NCBI RefSeq assembly: GCF_048128805.1 | Contig: NC_136000.1 | Coordinates: forward strand, 18,907,946-18,971,945 | Reading direction: 5' to 3' | DNA: 64,000 nucleotides | Source: Centroberyx gerrardi | Taxonomy: Eukaryota; Chordata; Actinopteri; Beryciformes; Berycidae | Shown here: positions 41,068-53,319 of the stretch, piece after piece | Layout: every line of letters begins with the position of its first letter | How positions within the stretch are numbered: position 1 is the stretch's first letter | Translations under genes and position numbers: made by a program | The notes under the pieces: generated by a model | The model's input: only the letters and a program-made list of their open reading frames with translations | What the model was told of the DNA's origin: nothing | The model's database searches: none

Positions 41068-43983
41068 CTTGAGTCACTGACAAAACCTGGGAAGAGACAA
41101 TACACAATGTTAAAAAGAATTTTTTTAAAAATTGCAACTGAATTCTATTTTAGTCATTTTTAAAGCAGAAAAATATTTTTAAAAACAGATTGTCGTGAAA
41201 GGCAGCAAAACAAATACGTTAAGAGAATCGCTACTGTATAGAAATATAGAAACATTATGCAATAGTTGTTCCAAAATAGGAATTCAAGATAAAAGCAATT
41301 GTCATGACCTGAATATAGGAATATGTGTATGTTGTGTATCTATGTTAGGAATGTGTGCAACCACAATGCAGTGATGTGCTAGGATTAAATGGGATGAAAC
41401 ACTGTGCATTTCTAGAAAGGTCATCATCATGGCAAGTCTGTGCCTCTTATTGCATTGACTAAACTGCAAAGTATGAGAAAACAAGGAAACTAACATAAAA
41501 CAAACAGGAATTTACAATTAAAACATCCAAGATTGTTGTGACTTGCAACCTGGCAGCGTAGTACACTGATAATCAAAGTTTAGACTACTGAATAATGAAT
41601 CACTGTGGTTGGTCTTCATTTCTAAGAAATGGATATCAGCAAAGTAAGGAGTGAACCAACACTTTACACTTCCTTCTGGTGACACAGAATAGCATGACAA
41701 ATTTAAATTCAGCAACAAAAATAGAGTGAAATCTTGAGAAATTACCCAGTACAGTAGTGTGCAGCTTTCTACACATAAATGAACAGCAATGTTGGTGTTA
41801 AGCCTGATATTACAATAGGGTTCCCACCCAGGAATTAGGCCGTTACTGCAATACATCCACAACAACCTTTTGTGCCTAAAAATGGACAATGCCTGGTCAA
41901 ATCGGTTTGCTTTTTTATGATGAGTTTGACTGTAAAGTAAACAGATACCTGCAGGCAATGCACAAGAAAAGCACCATAGCTAAGTGCTTTCATCATAACC
42001 AGGCAGCTGTGGCATCTTTTGCAATAGTCTGTGAATGCAGCTGAAAAACAATGTGATCAGAACAAAAACAATAAAATGAGCTAAAACGATATATGAGCTG
42101 CTGCGTTGTTCTTAGACATTCTCACATTAAAATGTATGATCTTGAAAGATTTACTAAATATAGGCTAAACTGTTGGCTAAGACCCAACTCTGTGCTGCTG
42201 CATTCTCTTGTGTATCTTGTCCAACTTTGATCAATGAACAGTAGGTTACATTTTAGAATATCAATTAGGGCCATTTACCTAAAATATTGGCACAATGAGC
42301 GAGCTGCCAATAGGACACTGGACACTCTGTTTAGAGTTGAGTGAAGATCCATTTTAGCGGCCCAACTTTGGACATCTGCCCAAACAGCACAGCGGTCCCT
42401 TTCTCTTAGAATCTTTAATCAAAAGGCTGTGTTGTATATTCATGCATGCACAAACATGCACGCACATGCATATGTCCGCACAGACATACACAGACACACA
42501 CACACACCTTCCTTTAATCAGCTGGCTCACATCCTGGGAGTGCCCAACACTGGGACGCAGCACCATTTTCAAACTTTATGGAAACCACCCACAGACCCAA
42601 CACTGTTATTTCAGCATTCCTGTGGTCAAATTTTCCATTATTTGGAAAATAGGCATGCATTAAAACATGAAGATTTTCACAACTCACAGTAGGGTGATAC
42701 AGGATGAGAAGACCAGCATGCCATCAGTCAATTCCATAGTAAACTGCAGAGTGGTTTCCAAACATAAAACCAGGTGAAAACGATCCTCTCAGGCTATCTG
42801 CTTCTTCAACAAGCAGTATACTTTTAAAAAGACACGGTAGTAAAATAGAATAACTGCTACTTTCAAAAGGGCAGGAACTTACAGTACTCTGCTAGCTTTT
42901 AAAAAAAAATGTCTCGATGTTTAAGTTGGGGCAAGATTCACACAAATTGCTCAAATGAGTTAAAGACATGAAATTTGAATTACAGAGTTCCCAGTAACCT
43001 TCCAATTTATGTGAAAGGGAATGCCTATTGAAAAACTAAAAGTAGTGCAGCAGTATCAAAGGGCATCATATCAGACAGACATCCAACATTAAACAGAAGT
43101 GCACAGAAACTAAGTACTCTATATTTGCAAATGCACTGATGCAAGCTCATGTTCATAACTATTCTGTTAAAATAACCATGATTGGAACAGACTTGTCTTG
43201 GAGCCTGCGATGGTTACTTCTCCAACAGACTGACATTATTAAACTCACGCACAATCTAAAGCACAATCGGGAAAGACCTTAATTACTTCAACATCCCAGC
43301 TAAATTTATCTCAGTGCTGTGGAGGATCCATTGGAAAATAGGCTGAGAAGGAAAACGAATAATACAAGGCTACCAACTATGCTTCAACACCAGAAGCAAC
43401 AGCAGACATCAATCCATTATAAAAAAAAACAGCATTCAACGATAACACAGTATCTGGATCATGATGACTCAAGCCCCACACATCCCTTTCAAAAACCTGA
43501 TTCAGCACATCCCTCAGACCAGCAAGTCAAACATGGCTAAGGTTAACACTTGGCATTCAGCAAACACTTCAAACACGCAAGGCCCAGACCAGATGTGCTG
43601 CTCAGAAACCTGCTGTCCACTTGTCAATCGATGCAAAGCAAGTGTAAAAATCATGTCTGAACACTTCTAACTGTCCATAGGTCATTCTAGATCAAATGGT
43701 CACTGTGGCACTGCTGCGTACCCAGGGTCCAGAGAGATCTCAGTACAAAGCACTCCTAATTACAGAGAAGTGCACTCCTGGAATGCCTCCATGGTATGTG
43801 CCATGTGTAAACATGGAGGGTAGTCCAGCTGAGAAAGGGTGGCTTTGCCTGCACTGTAGTAAACTTCAGTCATCATAAACAATTCTGTTGAGCCTTCACT
43901 AAACAAAGACTGTGGACCAATGTGTGTTTGTTAGCTTAAAAGAACAACAAGGAGGATAGCATCTGTACCTGCATTGGCCTTTG

Positions 43984-44046
43984 TCTGATAGCAAGCTGCA
44001 CAGATCTAATGTACACAACATTAGATCTGTGCAGCTTGCTATCAGA
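43984..44046. repeat. 29-bp perfect snap-back palindrome
   Basis: The arm 43984-44012 (begins TCTGATAGCAAGCTG) is the exact reverse complement of 44018-44046, with a 5-base spacer ACACA. There are no mismatches and no transposon-like flanks. It lies in the large ppfibp1 first intron. Confidence 0.95.
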
Positions 44047-45289
44047 GGAGACATCTCAAAGATCCCAACAACCAAGCATCACACTCACAAAGTCTCACTG
44101 TCTCCCCTTCTATAAGCACCATTTATAACAACCATAAGACATACAGAGAGGGCTATTGTTCATGCTGGCAGGGTATTTCAATTGAGAAGCATGAGAAGAG
44201 ACAGAGAGAAAAAAAGATTGCATGGACACACTACAGCACACATGGGATTTGCAACAACACCTGCCTGCATACTCTTTTCAGATCCACAGAGCCCCAAAAC
44301 AAAACAATACAAAAAAAAATCTCATTCAGAAAGCAATCTTGCCCTTTAGAGAAAACAGCCATATAATTCAGAGAGACATGCAGAGAGTAATGAATACAGG
44401 GGGGAGAGTAGACCTCGCTAATGGCTTTTCAAATCCATCAGCTCTGGCCCCTTCGGGCAGGATGAACATCAGAACCCATCCTCACTGTAGAGAGCTGAAG
44501 TAGACCTGGTATAAAAACTCTTGTCCTCCCTCGCTCCCTGAATGACCGGTAGAAACTCTGCTCTGGCACACTAAGGGGAAAAAAAACAAACAAAAACAGA
44601 AGCCTCGGGGCCACTTGTCTCTGAAGAAAAGAAGTGTTTATGTCAGCCATGCAATTGGGCAGCCTCCAAGAGCTAGGAGCCCATGTTGAGACGAGTTTCA
44701 CTGGCAGTAAAAAGGCCCTGGCAGCGAGGAATTTAAACTCCGGGCATAAATCATACAGTAGTTTGCTCTACTGTCTTCTTGTTGTTTCTGTACAACATCA
44801 AAATAACTATAAATCCGCGAGAATTTCTACGAACATCAGGGGATAGATCCAAGTCTCGCCACATAATGACACTTTCCACATTTTGAGTCATCCGTGCCTT
44901 GACTCAAACTTTACCTTCACGCCCTACTTCCAAGAGTTTCCAAGAGAGAAAAGCTTAATTCTGGCTTTCATACCTCATTCTGTTTTACCTCACACAAGGA
45001 ATGTTCTCTTCTGTACTGAAAACCTTGGAAAAGGCTGAATGGAATAACAAAAAAAATATGACAACGCTATGCAAGTAACCTGTTATTTTGTGTGGAACAA
45101 CAGAGAAATTGCTTGTCTTTATACCCTGAATGCAGCTCACACCTGGTGTCATTTTGGTGTGTAATATTAACTGTATGGACTCTGATGAGAGTTGGCTGCT
45201 TTATGGTAAGTGCCATACACAAAATGCTTAAAATAGGCATATTATAAGCGCTATTCTCAAGATTTCTGCTGTATTTTCATCCAGTGATA

Positions 45290-45490
45290 AGGTTAATGCT
45301 ACGTTCTCCAGGTTTAAGGATGCATGGCATGTGCAGCGGTGCAGTTTGCCCGGCTACGTCACCCCTGATCCGCTGGGAGCAGACAGTCGAGGCATTCACC
45401 AGCCGCCTGCGGGGCGCTGCTCTGAAATAACCTGCAGCTATTTCCAACCTGGCGGAGCGGGCAGGATACATAATCACTAATTTTATACCA
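45290..45490 (-). promoter_or_regulatory. GC-rich patch with TATA and CRE-like words, candidate alternative ppfibp1 promoter
   Basis: On the minus strand TATAAAA (45481-45487) lies about 30-130 bp upstream of a GC-rich, CpG-containing block (45300-45460) that also holds TGACGTA (45355-45361). The surroundings are AT-rich. It would drive transcription toward the ppfibp1 coding exons, but no strong donor is evident inside it. Confidence 0.3.
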
Positions 45491-46744
45491 CCCAACGACC
45501 AGGCCGAAATGAAAAGGAGATGTGGGTGCAAGGCAGAAGGAGCCTCTTCTCTGTCTATATATAGACTGGCTTAACGTAAAAATAAAAAATCCACAAGGTA
45601 TCTGTGTAATGGGTGATGCAATGTAAACACACTGAACAAAGCAACTGAAACAAAAGATGGAAATGAAGTTTTTGACATACAGAGAGTCAATGTGATAAAA
45701 TCTTGCAAGAATTCCTCCTGGCAGCACAGATGCAAAAGATCACAGCAGCAATCCATTAATGTTGGAAAGCAGCACACATTCTTTTCATATTACTCACGAC
45801 TGCACTGCCATCTAACTTGGCTAAGAACTTATTAATCTTTGACATTTTAGGCAAAAAGCAATGTAACACTGAATATTACATACATGTTATAGAGGGTTAA
45901 GTTAAATGATACAAAACTCCTTAAGGTTTACATATGCCATGGTTGAGTTGCTGTGTACAAGATTACACAGGCATCACTCTATATCAGTATAACATTAATA
46001 AAACCAGCTGAATGTTGCAAAAACAGTGCAAAAACTAGCCTAACGTATGAACTATTTCTTGTATAAATTCAACTCTCATTGCTCTTGCTTGAATTTTCTA
46101 GCTAGAGCAAAGATAGGGACAAGCTCTGACATGATGAGCCCAAGGGGTTTCCCTAAACTTTGAATCATAATTAACATTTTGGGGAAAACCCCTGCCCAAA
46201 TCACAAAAGAGGCAATATTACAATCAATAAGGAGGAAAAAATGACCTCAATTTCCCTACAGGGGGTTTGACACAACACAATCTCATCAAGTCTCTAATAC
46301 TGCAGTGGTACTGGTAATAGAAACCCAAAACTAAAAGACTTAAGAGCCAATAGAGAGCAATGCAACTGTGTCATTACCTTAACAGCATCTGGTATTTGGT
46401 TTGGTTTCATCTATATACACAGTTACTCTCATCTATATAGGTTATTTATTCTATTGTTTTGGAAGGCAATTGTAAAGAGATACTAAACTGTCTTAGAGAG
46501 AGACAGGCACTACACCAGCTGATGATCAAACTTCATAGCTGTTAAACTTCAAGACATGAATTCTGGATAACTTCACTTTGGTTACGGTCTGGATTATTTT
46601 ATCTGGGATACCAACATATTCACTATCAAAGTTAAGCATGCCAGGCAATACCACTTGAAGGAACCATCAAACCAAATGAAGTGTAGTCTATGCAAAAAGA
46701 CGTGGCCTCAGGCGTAAAATGGTGATTAAGCTAGGATGTCTGGC

Positions 46745-47100
46745 AGAGACTAGGGATGTGGCAAAGTAAAATGCTGTAAACTAGACTGACTTTTCACGTT
46801 AAGGACCCTCATATGGATAGACTTTAGACCCCCATTTGATAAGATTTTGCCCTAAGGAACCCCACTCGAGGGGACTGGTGTCAAATATGATTCACAACAA
46901 CTGTCTACACTTTGGTTGGAGAGGTAACGGTGAATAGGGAACAGATCAGTCACCCTTTACATATCCTTACTGTGCTAACGTCTAGTAAGTAAAATGACAG
47001 TGAAAATTAACTTCCTCATTTTGCTGGGCTCCCCCGTAACCCCCATTAAGATACCCTGGAGGTCCCCAGACCCCACCTTGGGAACCATTTCTCTAGACAG
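46745..47100. repeat. Decayed hAT-like repeat
   Basis: The right part contains CCCTGGAGGTCCCCAGACCC and TTGGGAACCA, resembling the end of the element at 48668-48983. The left end contains AAGGACCCTCA-type wording. Boundaries and target duplication cannot be fixed. Confidence 0.4.
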
Positions 47101-47281
47101 CTTATGACATAGTGGAAACAAATAAAAAGTAACTGGTTGGTTGCTGTTGGCTTACAGATGCACACCGTCGTAAATGACCGCATTATAACAACTCAGTGTG
47201 CCAACGGCCGTTTGCTTCGACTACTCAAAGTTGGTCGAGAAAAAATAAAACAATCACTGCACAAAAAACTGAAGCACTTAC

Positions 47282-47505
47282 CGAAACTTTACTCGAATAG
47301 ACTTAGAAATTTCCAGTTAAAACGTTGATTTTTTTCTTTACAAAAACTCCAAAGTGCCTTGCTTCTGAACTTGTTTTACGACGCCAGCCCACGACACGAC
47401 CCCCGTCCACATCCCTACGCCATGATGTCGAAATGACAGGGAAGCTGGAAAAGTTGAGACGTCACGGCTGGAACATCCCGCCCTGCTGCCGACTGGATTG
47501 GCTTG
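47282..47505 (-). promoter_or_regulatory. ppfibp1: Probable ppfibp1 promoter and non-coding first exon
   Basis: On the minus strand a strong donor (CG then GTAAGTGC) ends an exon at 47282. Upstream lies a GC-richer stretch with a CCAAT box (47497-47501) and a CRE-like TGACGTC (47458-47464). A minimal upstream ORF, ATG-GCG-TAG, is at 47423-47415. There is no TATA box. Splicing to the acceptor at 41086 would give a leader ending just before the ppfibp1 ATG. The transcription start is not defined; 47430-47450 is a guess from motif spacing. Confidence 0.55.
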
Positions 47506-48165
47506 GGAACTGGAACTTTTTCTGTCGGGGATTCATGATGCATTCCCGGTCATGTGGGGAAAATGGGAGATACGAGCTTCCTACTAGATAAACCGTTCAT
47601 GTTAGCAACAGGTTTCTGTATTACTTGGGAGCTCGGGGTTAGGCGATGGAGCCAGATCATCAACAAGGAAATATCTGTTGTCAAGTGCAGGGAATGATAT
47701 AGCTATTCATTTCAAATCAAACGAACTAATTGAACAATTTTCATCACTTAACTAATTTCGTGATAGTAAATCATTCTTAAAATGCAATGGAAGGACACAA
47801 CGGCTTCTTCGTGGTTGACGCTGCAATGTGTGTTTTGTTGTAAACTCCAATATACCGCCCATAAACTGAACCGGGAGCAAACATGGCCAACAGAAAACTT
47901 CTATCATGGCGGTTGACGGTTTCAAGCCAGTTGAAACCATGAAACACATAAACATTTCCAAGTCCTTGCGTTACCTTGATTATTCCCATATGACTTGAAT
48001 GCAGCATATTCCTCAGTGTCTGGGAGGTGCCTGTGTATCAGTTTTAAATGAGCACAGACGACATCAAGTGGTCAGTAAACGCTTAACACCTACATTCAGA
48101 CCCGCAGGCTGGACATTTAATCATGTATAAATCCATGAGGAAGACAAGTATCATTTCAAGATCTC
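47506..48165. other. Intergenic gap between ppfibp1 promoter and the GCIP-like gene
   Basis: About 660 bp with no exon or recognised repeat. Short open frames at 47752-48007 on the minus strand lack any family character. Confidence 0.45.
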
Positions 48166-48178
48166 ATGACAGTCGTGA

Positions 48179-48184
48179 TTTATT
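48179..48184 (-). other. Candidate poly(A) signal of the GCIP-like gene
   Basis: AATAAA on the minus strand, about 320 nt past the stop codon, implying a short 3' UTR. Confidence 0.6.
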
Positions 48185-48500
48185 CTTTAAGGAGAGGATA
48201 TGCATTCAGACACAGACAAATAGAAGGAGTGTTCAACACTACAACAGATGATACAGCAAAGAAAACAGAAGAACAAATCAAATCATTCATACAAACTGCA
48301 GCACTGTTTTAAAAAAAAGTTAGTCTTTTTCATACTGCGCCGACTTCATGAAGTAATCTCTGCTTTTTTCTAGGGTGTCCGCAGACCATGATATAATTTG
48401 TCATGCTGACAGCTGTGATTTTTCATTGATTCCTGAAAGTTTCAATCCAAACATCTACCATCTATCTTGCTCCCAATGTCTTCAGTTTACCCATTGGTCC

Positions 48501-51500
48501 CTATAAAGCAGTGTCCCTCTTTAGGGGCCTCTCCACCTTCACAGTGCTTGGGTCACATTCCAGCATCTCCCTGATCCAATCATCATCCAGCGCTCCCTCT
48601 ATGAACTCCTCCAGGCTGATGATGGCTGGAGACGAGACAGGGACAGAGAGAGATCAGAACGGTAGACCAGTGATTCTCAACATTCTCAAGGACCCCTAAT
48701 TTAGTACACATTTGATGAGATTTTGTCTCTCGGACCCAAATCTGAGAACAATTTTATTGCTAGATATGATTTTGTCCAGAATTCCATGACTATCTGTATT
48801 GTAGGTAGAGAGATATCAGTGAAATTGTGATCAAAACAGTCATTCTTCTACATTCTCTAATTATCTTAACTTCTTCTGAATTAAATAACGGTGAAGTTTA
48901 ATAATTCATCAATTTGCTTGGGACCCCCTGGAACCCCCTCAAGGACCCCTGGTGGTCCCCGGAACCCATGTTGAGAACCACTGTGGTAGACCGCAATAAA
49001 GTGCATATGTGCATGAAGATATTCTTCTGTATTGATATCATTTGCTTCCTCTTCTCTGTTTGAACTGGCAAGAGTGGATGTTAATGATTGAGCACTTAAT
49101 GGCACAAAACTGTTGTCATAAAAAAAAAAAAATATTTAGGATTTAGGATTTAGGAATGGAATATTTCCTTCACATTATCAAGGATTATGTCCCTTGTAGG
49201 CTTGGTGGGGTAAAAATCATTTTAGTATTTGACATACATATTATGTTTTATCTGCTGATGTACCTCTGGCAGTTTGTGCTTCAGCTACATACTGGCTGCC
49301 TAATTCAAAAACTCTTGCCATGACTGAAAATGGATTTTCCACATAACAAAAATGGGTCCTATTTAGTAACAGAAAATGGTTCTTTAGGCTTGTACCATAG
49401 CAGAACCCATAGAATCCTTTTAGGAAGGTTCTCTATAGCACCATGCTCAGTGGTCCTACAAAAAAGGTTTATTTGTGCTATCAATAACCACTGAAACAAC
49501 TTTAAGAAACACACTTAAGATAGTAGTTCTGTATAGATCTACTATCCTCACCATAGAAGTCTTGAAAACCCTTACTTTTCTGTGTGAACACAGGACAAAA
49601 ACATCCCAGTGTTTACCATAGATCCTAGTAGGGGAAATCATTTAAATCCCTATTTTTCTGATAGGGAAATAGAGTCAGGATCTCTATATCAAGTCCCTTT
49701 ATTTGGCAAAAATGTGTCAACACACTTAAGCGCCCTATGACTTAAAACCAAGAGGCTGACATCTTCATACATCTAGTTCCATGATGAGTGAGTTTGTGTC
49801 AAACCCTGTAGATGGAATGACAGATTGTTTGTAAACACAACACCATGATTTCATACAGTAAGGACGGATCATCGCACTGTAATGCTTCCTCACCATTATT
49901 GTCTTTGTCCAACCTCATAAATATCCTGTTGGTACATTCTTCAGCTGTGAGCGGGCTGAGTTTGGTTAAACCAGCTGCCACACTCATCTTATAAACAGCC
50001 TGAGGGGGAACAAAAAACAAAACACTAGTTGAACTGAAAAATGCAACATCTATGGTACCATGTCATGAGCAAGTTGTACAGTTGTGCTTGCAGCTAGATG
50101 AATGGGCTTGTGCTGTCAGAATAGCTGTGCTGATTCAGTGTTTATCTAATAATCAATATTCTCAAGGGCTAACTGTCTAACACTCCTCTGAAATGGAAAA
50201 AAGGAAATGACTGGTTGCTCTATATTGTCAAGCTGGGACCAAAAATGTATCGGGTGCTCTTGGAAACGGGGGAAAAAAGTGTGCTACAAACTGAAGGACA
50301 ATCCAGGCACTCCAAATATATAATCAATATAAAAATTCTTAAAAAGCCTTTATTGTAGTGGCTAAATCATTAAAAAAGCCAACATGTTTCGACCACTGTA
50401 GGTCTTCTTCAGGGCTTTAAAATGGTTTAGAGGTTTGGGTCCCGATCAGACTCAGCTTCAGAAGTTTTGGACAGTGTGTACGGTAAACACACAGCACAAG
50501 GACGCACTCACCTGCATGATGTCCAGCATCTCCTCCTGTGTGATGGCTCCATCTCTGTCTTTGTCGTAGAGCTTGAAGGACCAGCGCAGCTTCTCCTCAG
50601 ATGAACCCTCAATGAGCATGCTGATGGCCATGACGTACTCCCTGAAGTCAACCACCCCGTCCTGGAGCAGAGCACCATGCACAGCTTTGTTTGTAGGAAT
50701 TTGTTTTTAATGTATACTTTTGTTAGATGCATTGTTAAGATAGAATGGCCTTTATTGTAATAATCTTAATCGGTTTTAGGTATGGTGCTGTGAGAAAAGA
50801 AGTGTGTCCAAGCTAATCAAATATACCCACAGTATATACTTGGCCATACACTTTGCCTACCCCATTATTGTCCAATGTGCGGAATATCTGTTCTGCGTAC
50901 TCGGCTGACTCGTTGCCCACTGTCCCATCGCAGAAATGCCTTCGAAACTCATGTAGTGTGATCAGTCCACTTGGACATTCATTGATAAATTTTCTATCAC
51001 AAAAAAGATGACAGAGGGTTAAACAACTCAAACAGAGAATCCTAGAAGTGAGTTTTGTCAAGAAAAATCTAATTTCAATGGTTTAAAAACACACAATAGG
51101 CCCTTTGAATGAAAGGTAAAAATTTGTAGCAGGTGAAAAAATGTCCCTTAACCTGAAGGGAATTGAGGTCAGGCCTTCCCTGACCTGTAGAGATTACATG
51201 CTTGCAAGCTACACCAGTGCCAAGATAATTAGGCCAAATAACCACTAGCCACTTAACTACAGCACGGCAAAGTGAAGCTTATCAGCGGCGTTTAATTGTG
51301 GATTTAGAGTAGGCCTGAATACACTTTTCCTCAAATTGAAACTAGTGCTCAGACAGCAAACCATTTCTGAGTTAAGAGGCAATATGAGTCATAAGGATAT
51401 TGTTTGGGGCAAATTATTAAAATTTGGGGTAATAATTTTGGCCATGTAGTGGAGACAGAACAAAAACTATCCTGATCTCATGGCCTATATTAAAGTCCTG

Positions 51501-51974
51501 TGTCAAACGGACCAAGGAAATGGTTTTGTAAATGTTTTTGAAATTTCCCAATTTAAATATTTATATCTCATAAAAGAACAATGGCAGCTCAAGTCCTAGT
51601 TGTAAATCTCTTGTGAGTTGCCTCCTTTGCATCTCCAAAAATGTGTTGTTTAAGCCTCACACATGGCTAAGTGTGTTAAGGGAACTCGCATGTCTTTGTC
51701 CCGTTCACGGATGTTGAACCTTTTCAAAGCTCAAATCACTGTTAAATGGGCCCCATTCTCCTGAGCATTATCAAGCCTAAAAGGGAATGCATCTCCCCCT
51801 CTTCTCTCACCTGAATACAAATAGGGCAATCTGTGGCAGGAAATCAATTAGATAGTATCTCCTCTGATTACATTTCAAATGTCAAGTCAAAGGAAAATCT
51901 TACCTAAACCATTCGTAAAGTTCTGTGACATAGGACTCCCCTCTCCTACAAGGCAGGGTGGCAGCTTGTCCCAT
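48501..51974 (-). CDS. GCIP/GCAP-type neuronal calcium sensor (guanylate cyclase regulator)
   Basis: This is a myristoylated EF-hand protein of the guanylyl-cyclase activating/inhibitory group, which regulates retinal membrane guanylate cyclase by calcium. Exons: 51974-51904, 50993-50861, 50661-50512, 49999-49894, 48625-48501; all phases match, total 194 aa. The MGQ start gives an N-myristoylation site. EF1 is the inactive type with ECPSG (residues 29-33), as in GCAPs. EF2 loop is DNNGDGVVDFRE (65-76), EF3 loop is DKDRDGAITQEE (101-112) and EF4 loop is DKDNNAIISLEE (149-160), with Ala where EF loops usually have Gly at position 6. It ends RPLKRDTAL. The text is closest in my memory to the GCIP branch described in frog and fish photoreceptors; assignment among GCIP and GCAP paralogues is inferred. 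A TATA box is close upstream. Confidence 0.93.
48668..48983. mobile_element. hAT-like MITE with near-perfect target duplication
   Basis: Ends CAGTGATTCTCAAC and GTTGAGAACCACTG form short inverted repeats. The flanking 8-mers CGGTAGAC (48660-48667) and TGGTAGAC (48984-48991) match at seven of eight bases. It is 316 bp long and non-coding, inside the last intron of the GCIP-like gene. Confidence 0.85.
50228..50430. repeat. Dispersed repeat with CGAAACATGTTGG motif
   Basis: On the minus strand it reads CCTGAAGAAGACCTACAGTG followed by GTCGAAACATGTTGG and an AATAAAGGC tail. Related wording occurs at 13095-13145 and 63940-63985. It lies in the GCIP-like intron 50000-50511. Confidence 0.5.
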
Positions 51975-52009
51975 TCTGTGAACGATAAAGCCTCTGCAAT
52001 CACCGCTGA

Positions 52010-52018
52010 CTTTATATA
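52010..52018 (-). promoter_or_regulatory. TATA box of the GCIP-like gene
   Basis: TATATAAAG on the minus strand lies 36-44 bp upstream of the start codon, implying a leader of only about 10-20 nt. Further upstream, CTAATCTC near 52097-52104 and TTAATTG near 52050 resemble CRX/OTX- and homeodomain-type sites, as expected of photoreceptor promoters; those two are suggestive only. Confidence 0.6.
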
Positions 52019-53319
52019 CACAACAAATCCCAGCTTATGCTACGCTTTCTTAATTGCACTAACCAATGCCTTATCACATTTGACAAATTAGTCAAACCTA
52101 ATCTCCTCGTGGGGAGCAAAGAGGAGGGGTGTGAGTGGGTGCAGTTGAATGCAAATGTAATTACTCAAAAAGCAGGCTGCCGCTTCTAAATCTGCTTGAT
52201 CGAAGACACAAGACCATGGATTGAAAAAGAGCAAGGATGGAAATTCAGTCAGCTTAATTAAGAGAGAAGTTCAGCTTGAGCATACTGCATACTGCATTTT
52301 AAAGTTCAGCTTTTAAAGTTCAGCTCCACTGACATTTTAAGTTCAGCAGGAACATTCGGCTGTTCTCACAATGTTCCCAATATATTTCAGATCCCTCTAA
52401 CTGTGCCTGTCATGTTTGCAAGTACGCTCAAAATTCCTGTTGGGAGTTCAGTAAACTAATGTTTATTAAGAACCTTTTTTACATGACAGCCTGGAAAGAC
52501 AGATTCTTTGCCATGACCCAGACTTGTTGATAGTAGCAGCAATAATGCCAGACAAATAAGGGCTTCATTCTGAGCCCAAAAAACAAACAAGGATGAACTG
52601 AAGTGGCAGAAAGTGGTACAATGGAGGCTGTAGACAACATGTCTATCAATTACAAGCTCCCAACTGCCCAATATGAGCCCAATGGTAAGGACCTTCCTTG
52701 TGTGTAGTGATAGTTGGCTATGAGCAGGGTTACTCATTAACACACAAACACCAGCCGGTCTCATAAGGCAAACAAACACCTCAAGTCCAACGATGCAAAA
52801 AGGTATCAAAACGAACAAACACTAAATGATACAAAAGATGCATGCAATGTAATAAAGCAGGGCATGAAAACAAAACAGAATATTCCCTAGCTTACAAAAT
52901 CTACTCTAGCTCTAGTGTTCTATGTTTAAATTGGGACAGAAGCAAAGGATGTGACTCTAAGCAAAGTTCAATCACTCAAAGCCACAGAATAAGTTGTGAG
53001 CAGTCTCTTAGCAGGCTCACAACTCTGGGGAATTCACAAGTACAGTGCAGTGATTTAGGAAATAAAACAAAAAACAAACAAAAAAACAATTAACAGCACA
53101 CAACTAAAATGGACTTTTGCCTTTAAAAGGACCAGCCTGCGTCTATGGCACATTACTCCATAACTAGCTCTGCTGGTAGTGAGCACTGAAGTCTCCACTT
53201 AAGGCTCCTTTGTCTATTTCATCTGTCAACAGGCTTCTAATTAGCTCATGATGTGTGGATTTGACATTTAGCATCGCTTTAAGCCTCGGGTTGATCCAAC
53301 AATGCGTTTAATAATTGCA

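Larger units (their letters stand above)
41087..47281. other. Large first intron of ppfibp1
   Basis: About 6.2 kb between the probable non-coding first exon (donor at 47282) and the exon carrying the start codon (acceptor at 41086). Apart from the palindrome at 43984-44046, the GC-rich TATA-associated patch at 45290-45490 and a decayed hAT-like repeat near 46745-47100, it is AT-rich sequence with no coding exon I can support. Confidence 0.5.

Noticed and set aside
41518-41958. Minus-strand open frame of 146 codons in ppfibp1 intron 1
   Set aside because: No recognisable domain, no splice-consistent partner exon and AT-driven composition; treated as chance.
43984-44046. MicroRNA precursor
   Set aside because: A perfect 29-bp stem with a 5-base loop and no bulges is unlike typical animal pri-miRNAs; kept as a palindrome finding only.
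45359-45727. Minus-strand open frame of 122 codons
   Set aside because: Random-looking, Cys- and Phe-rich text with no domain; the DNA is better read as a GC-rich regulatory patch next to AT-rich intron.
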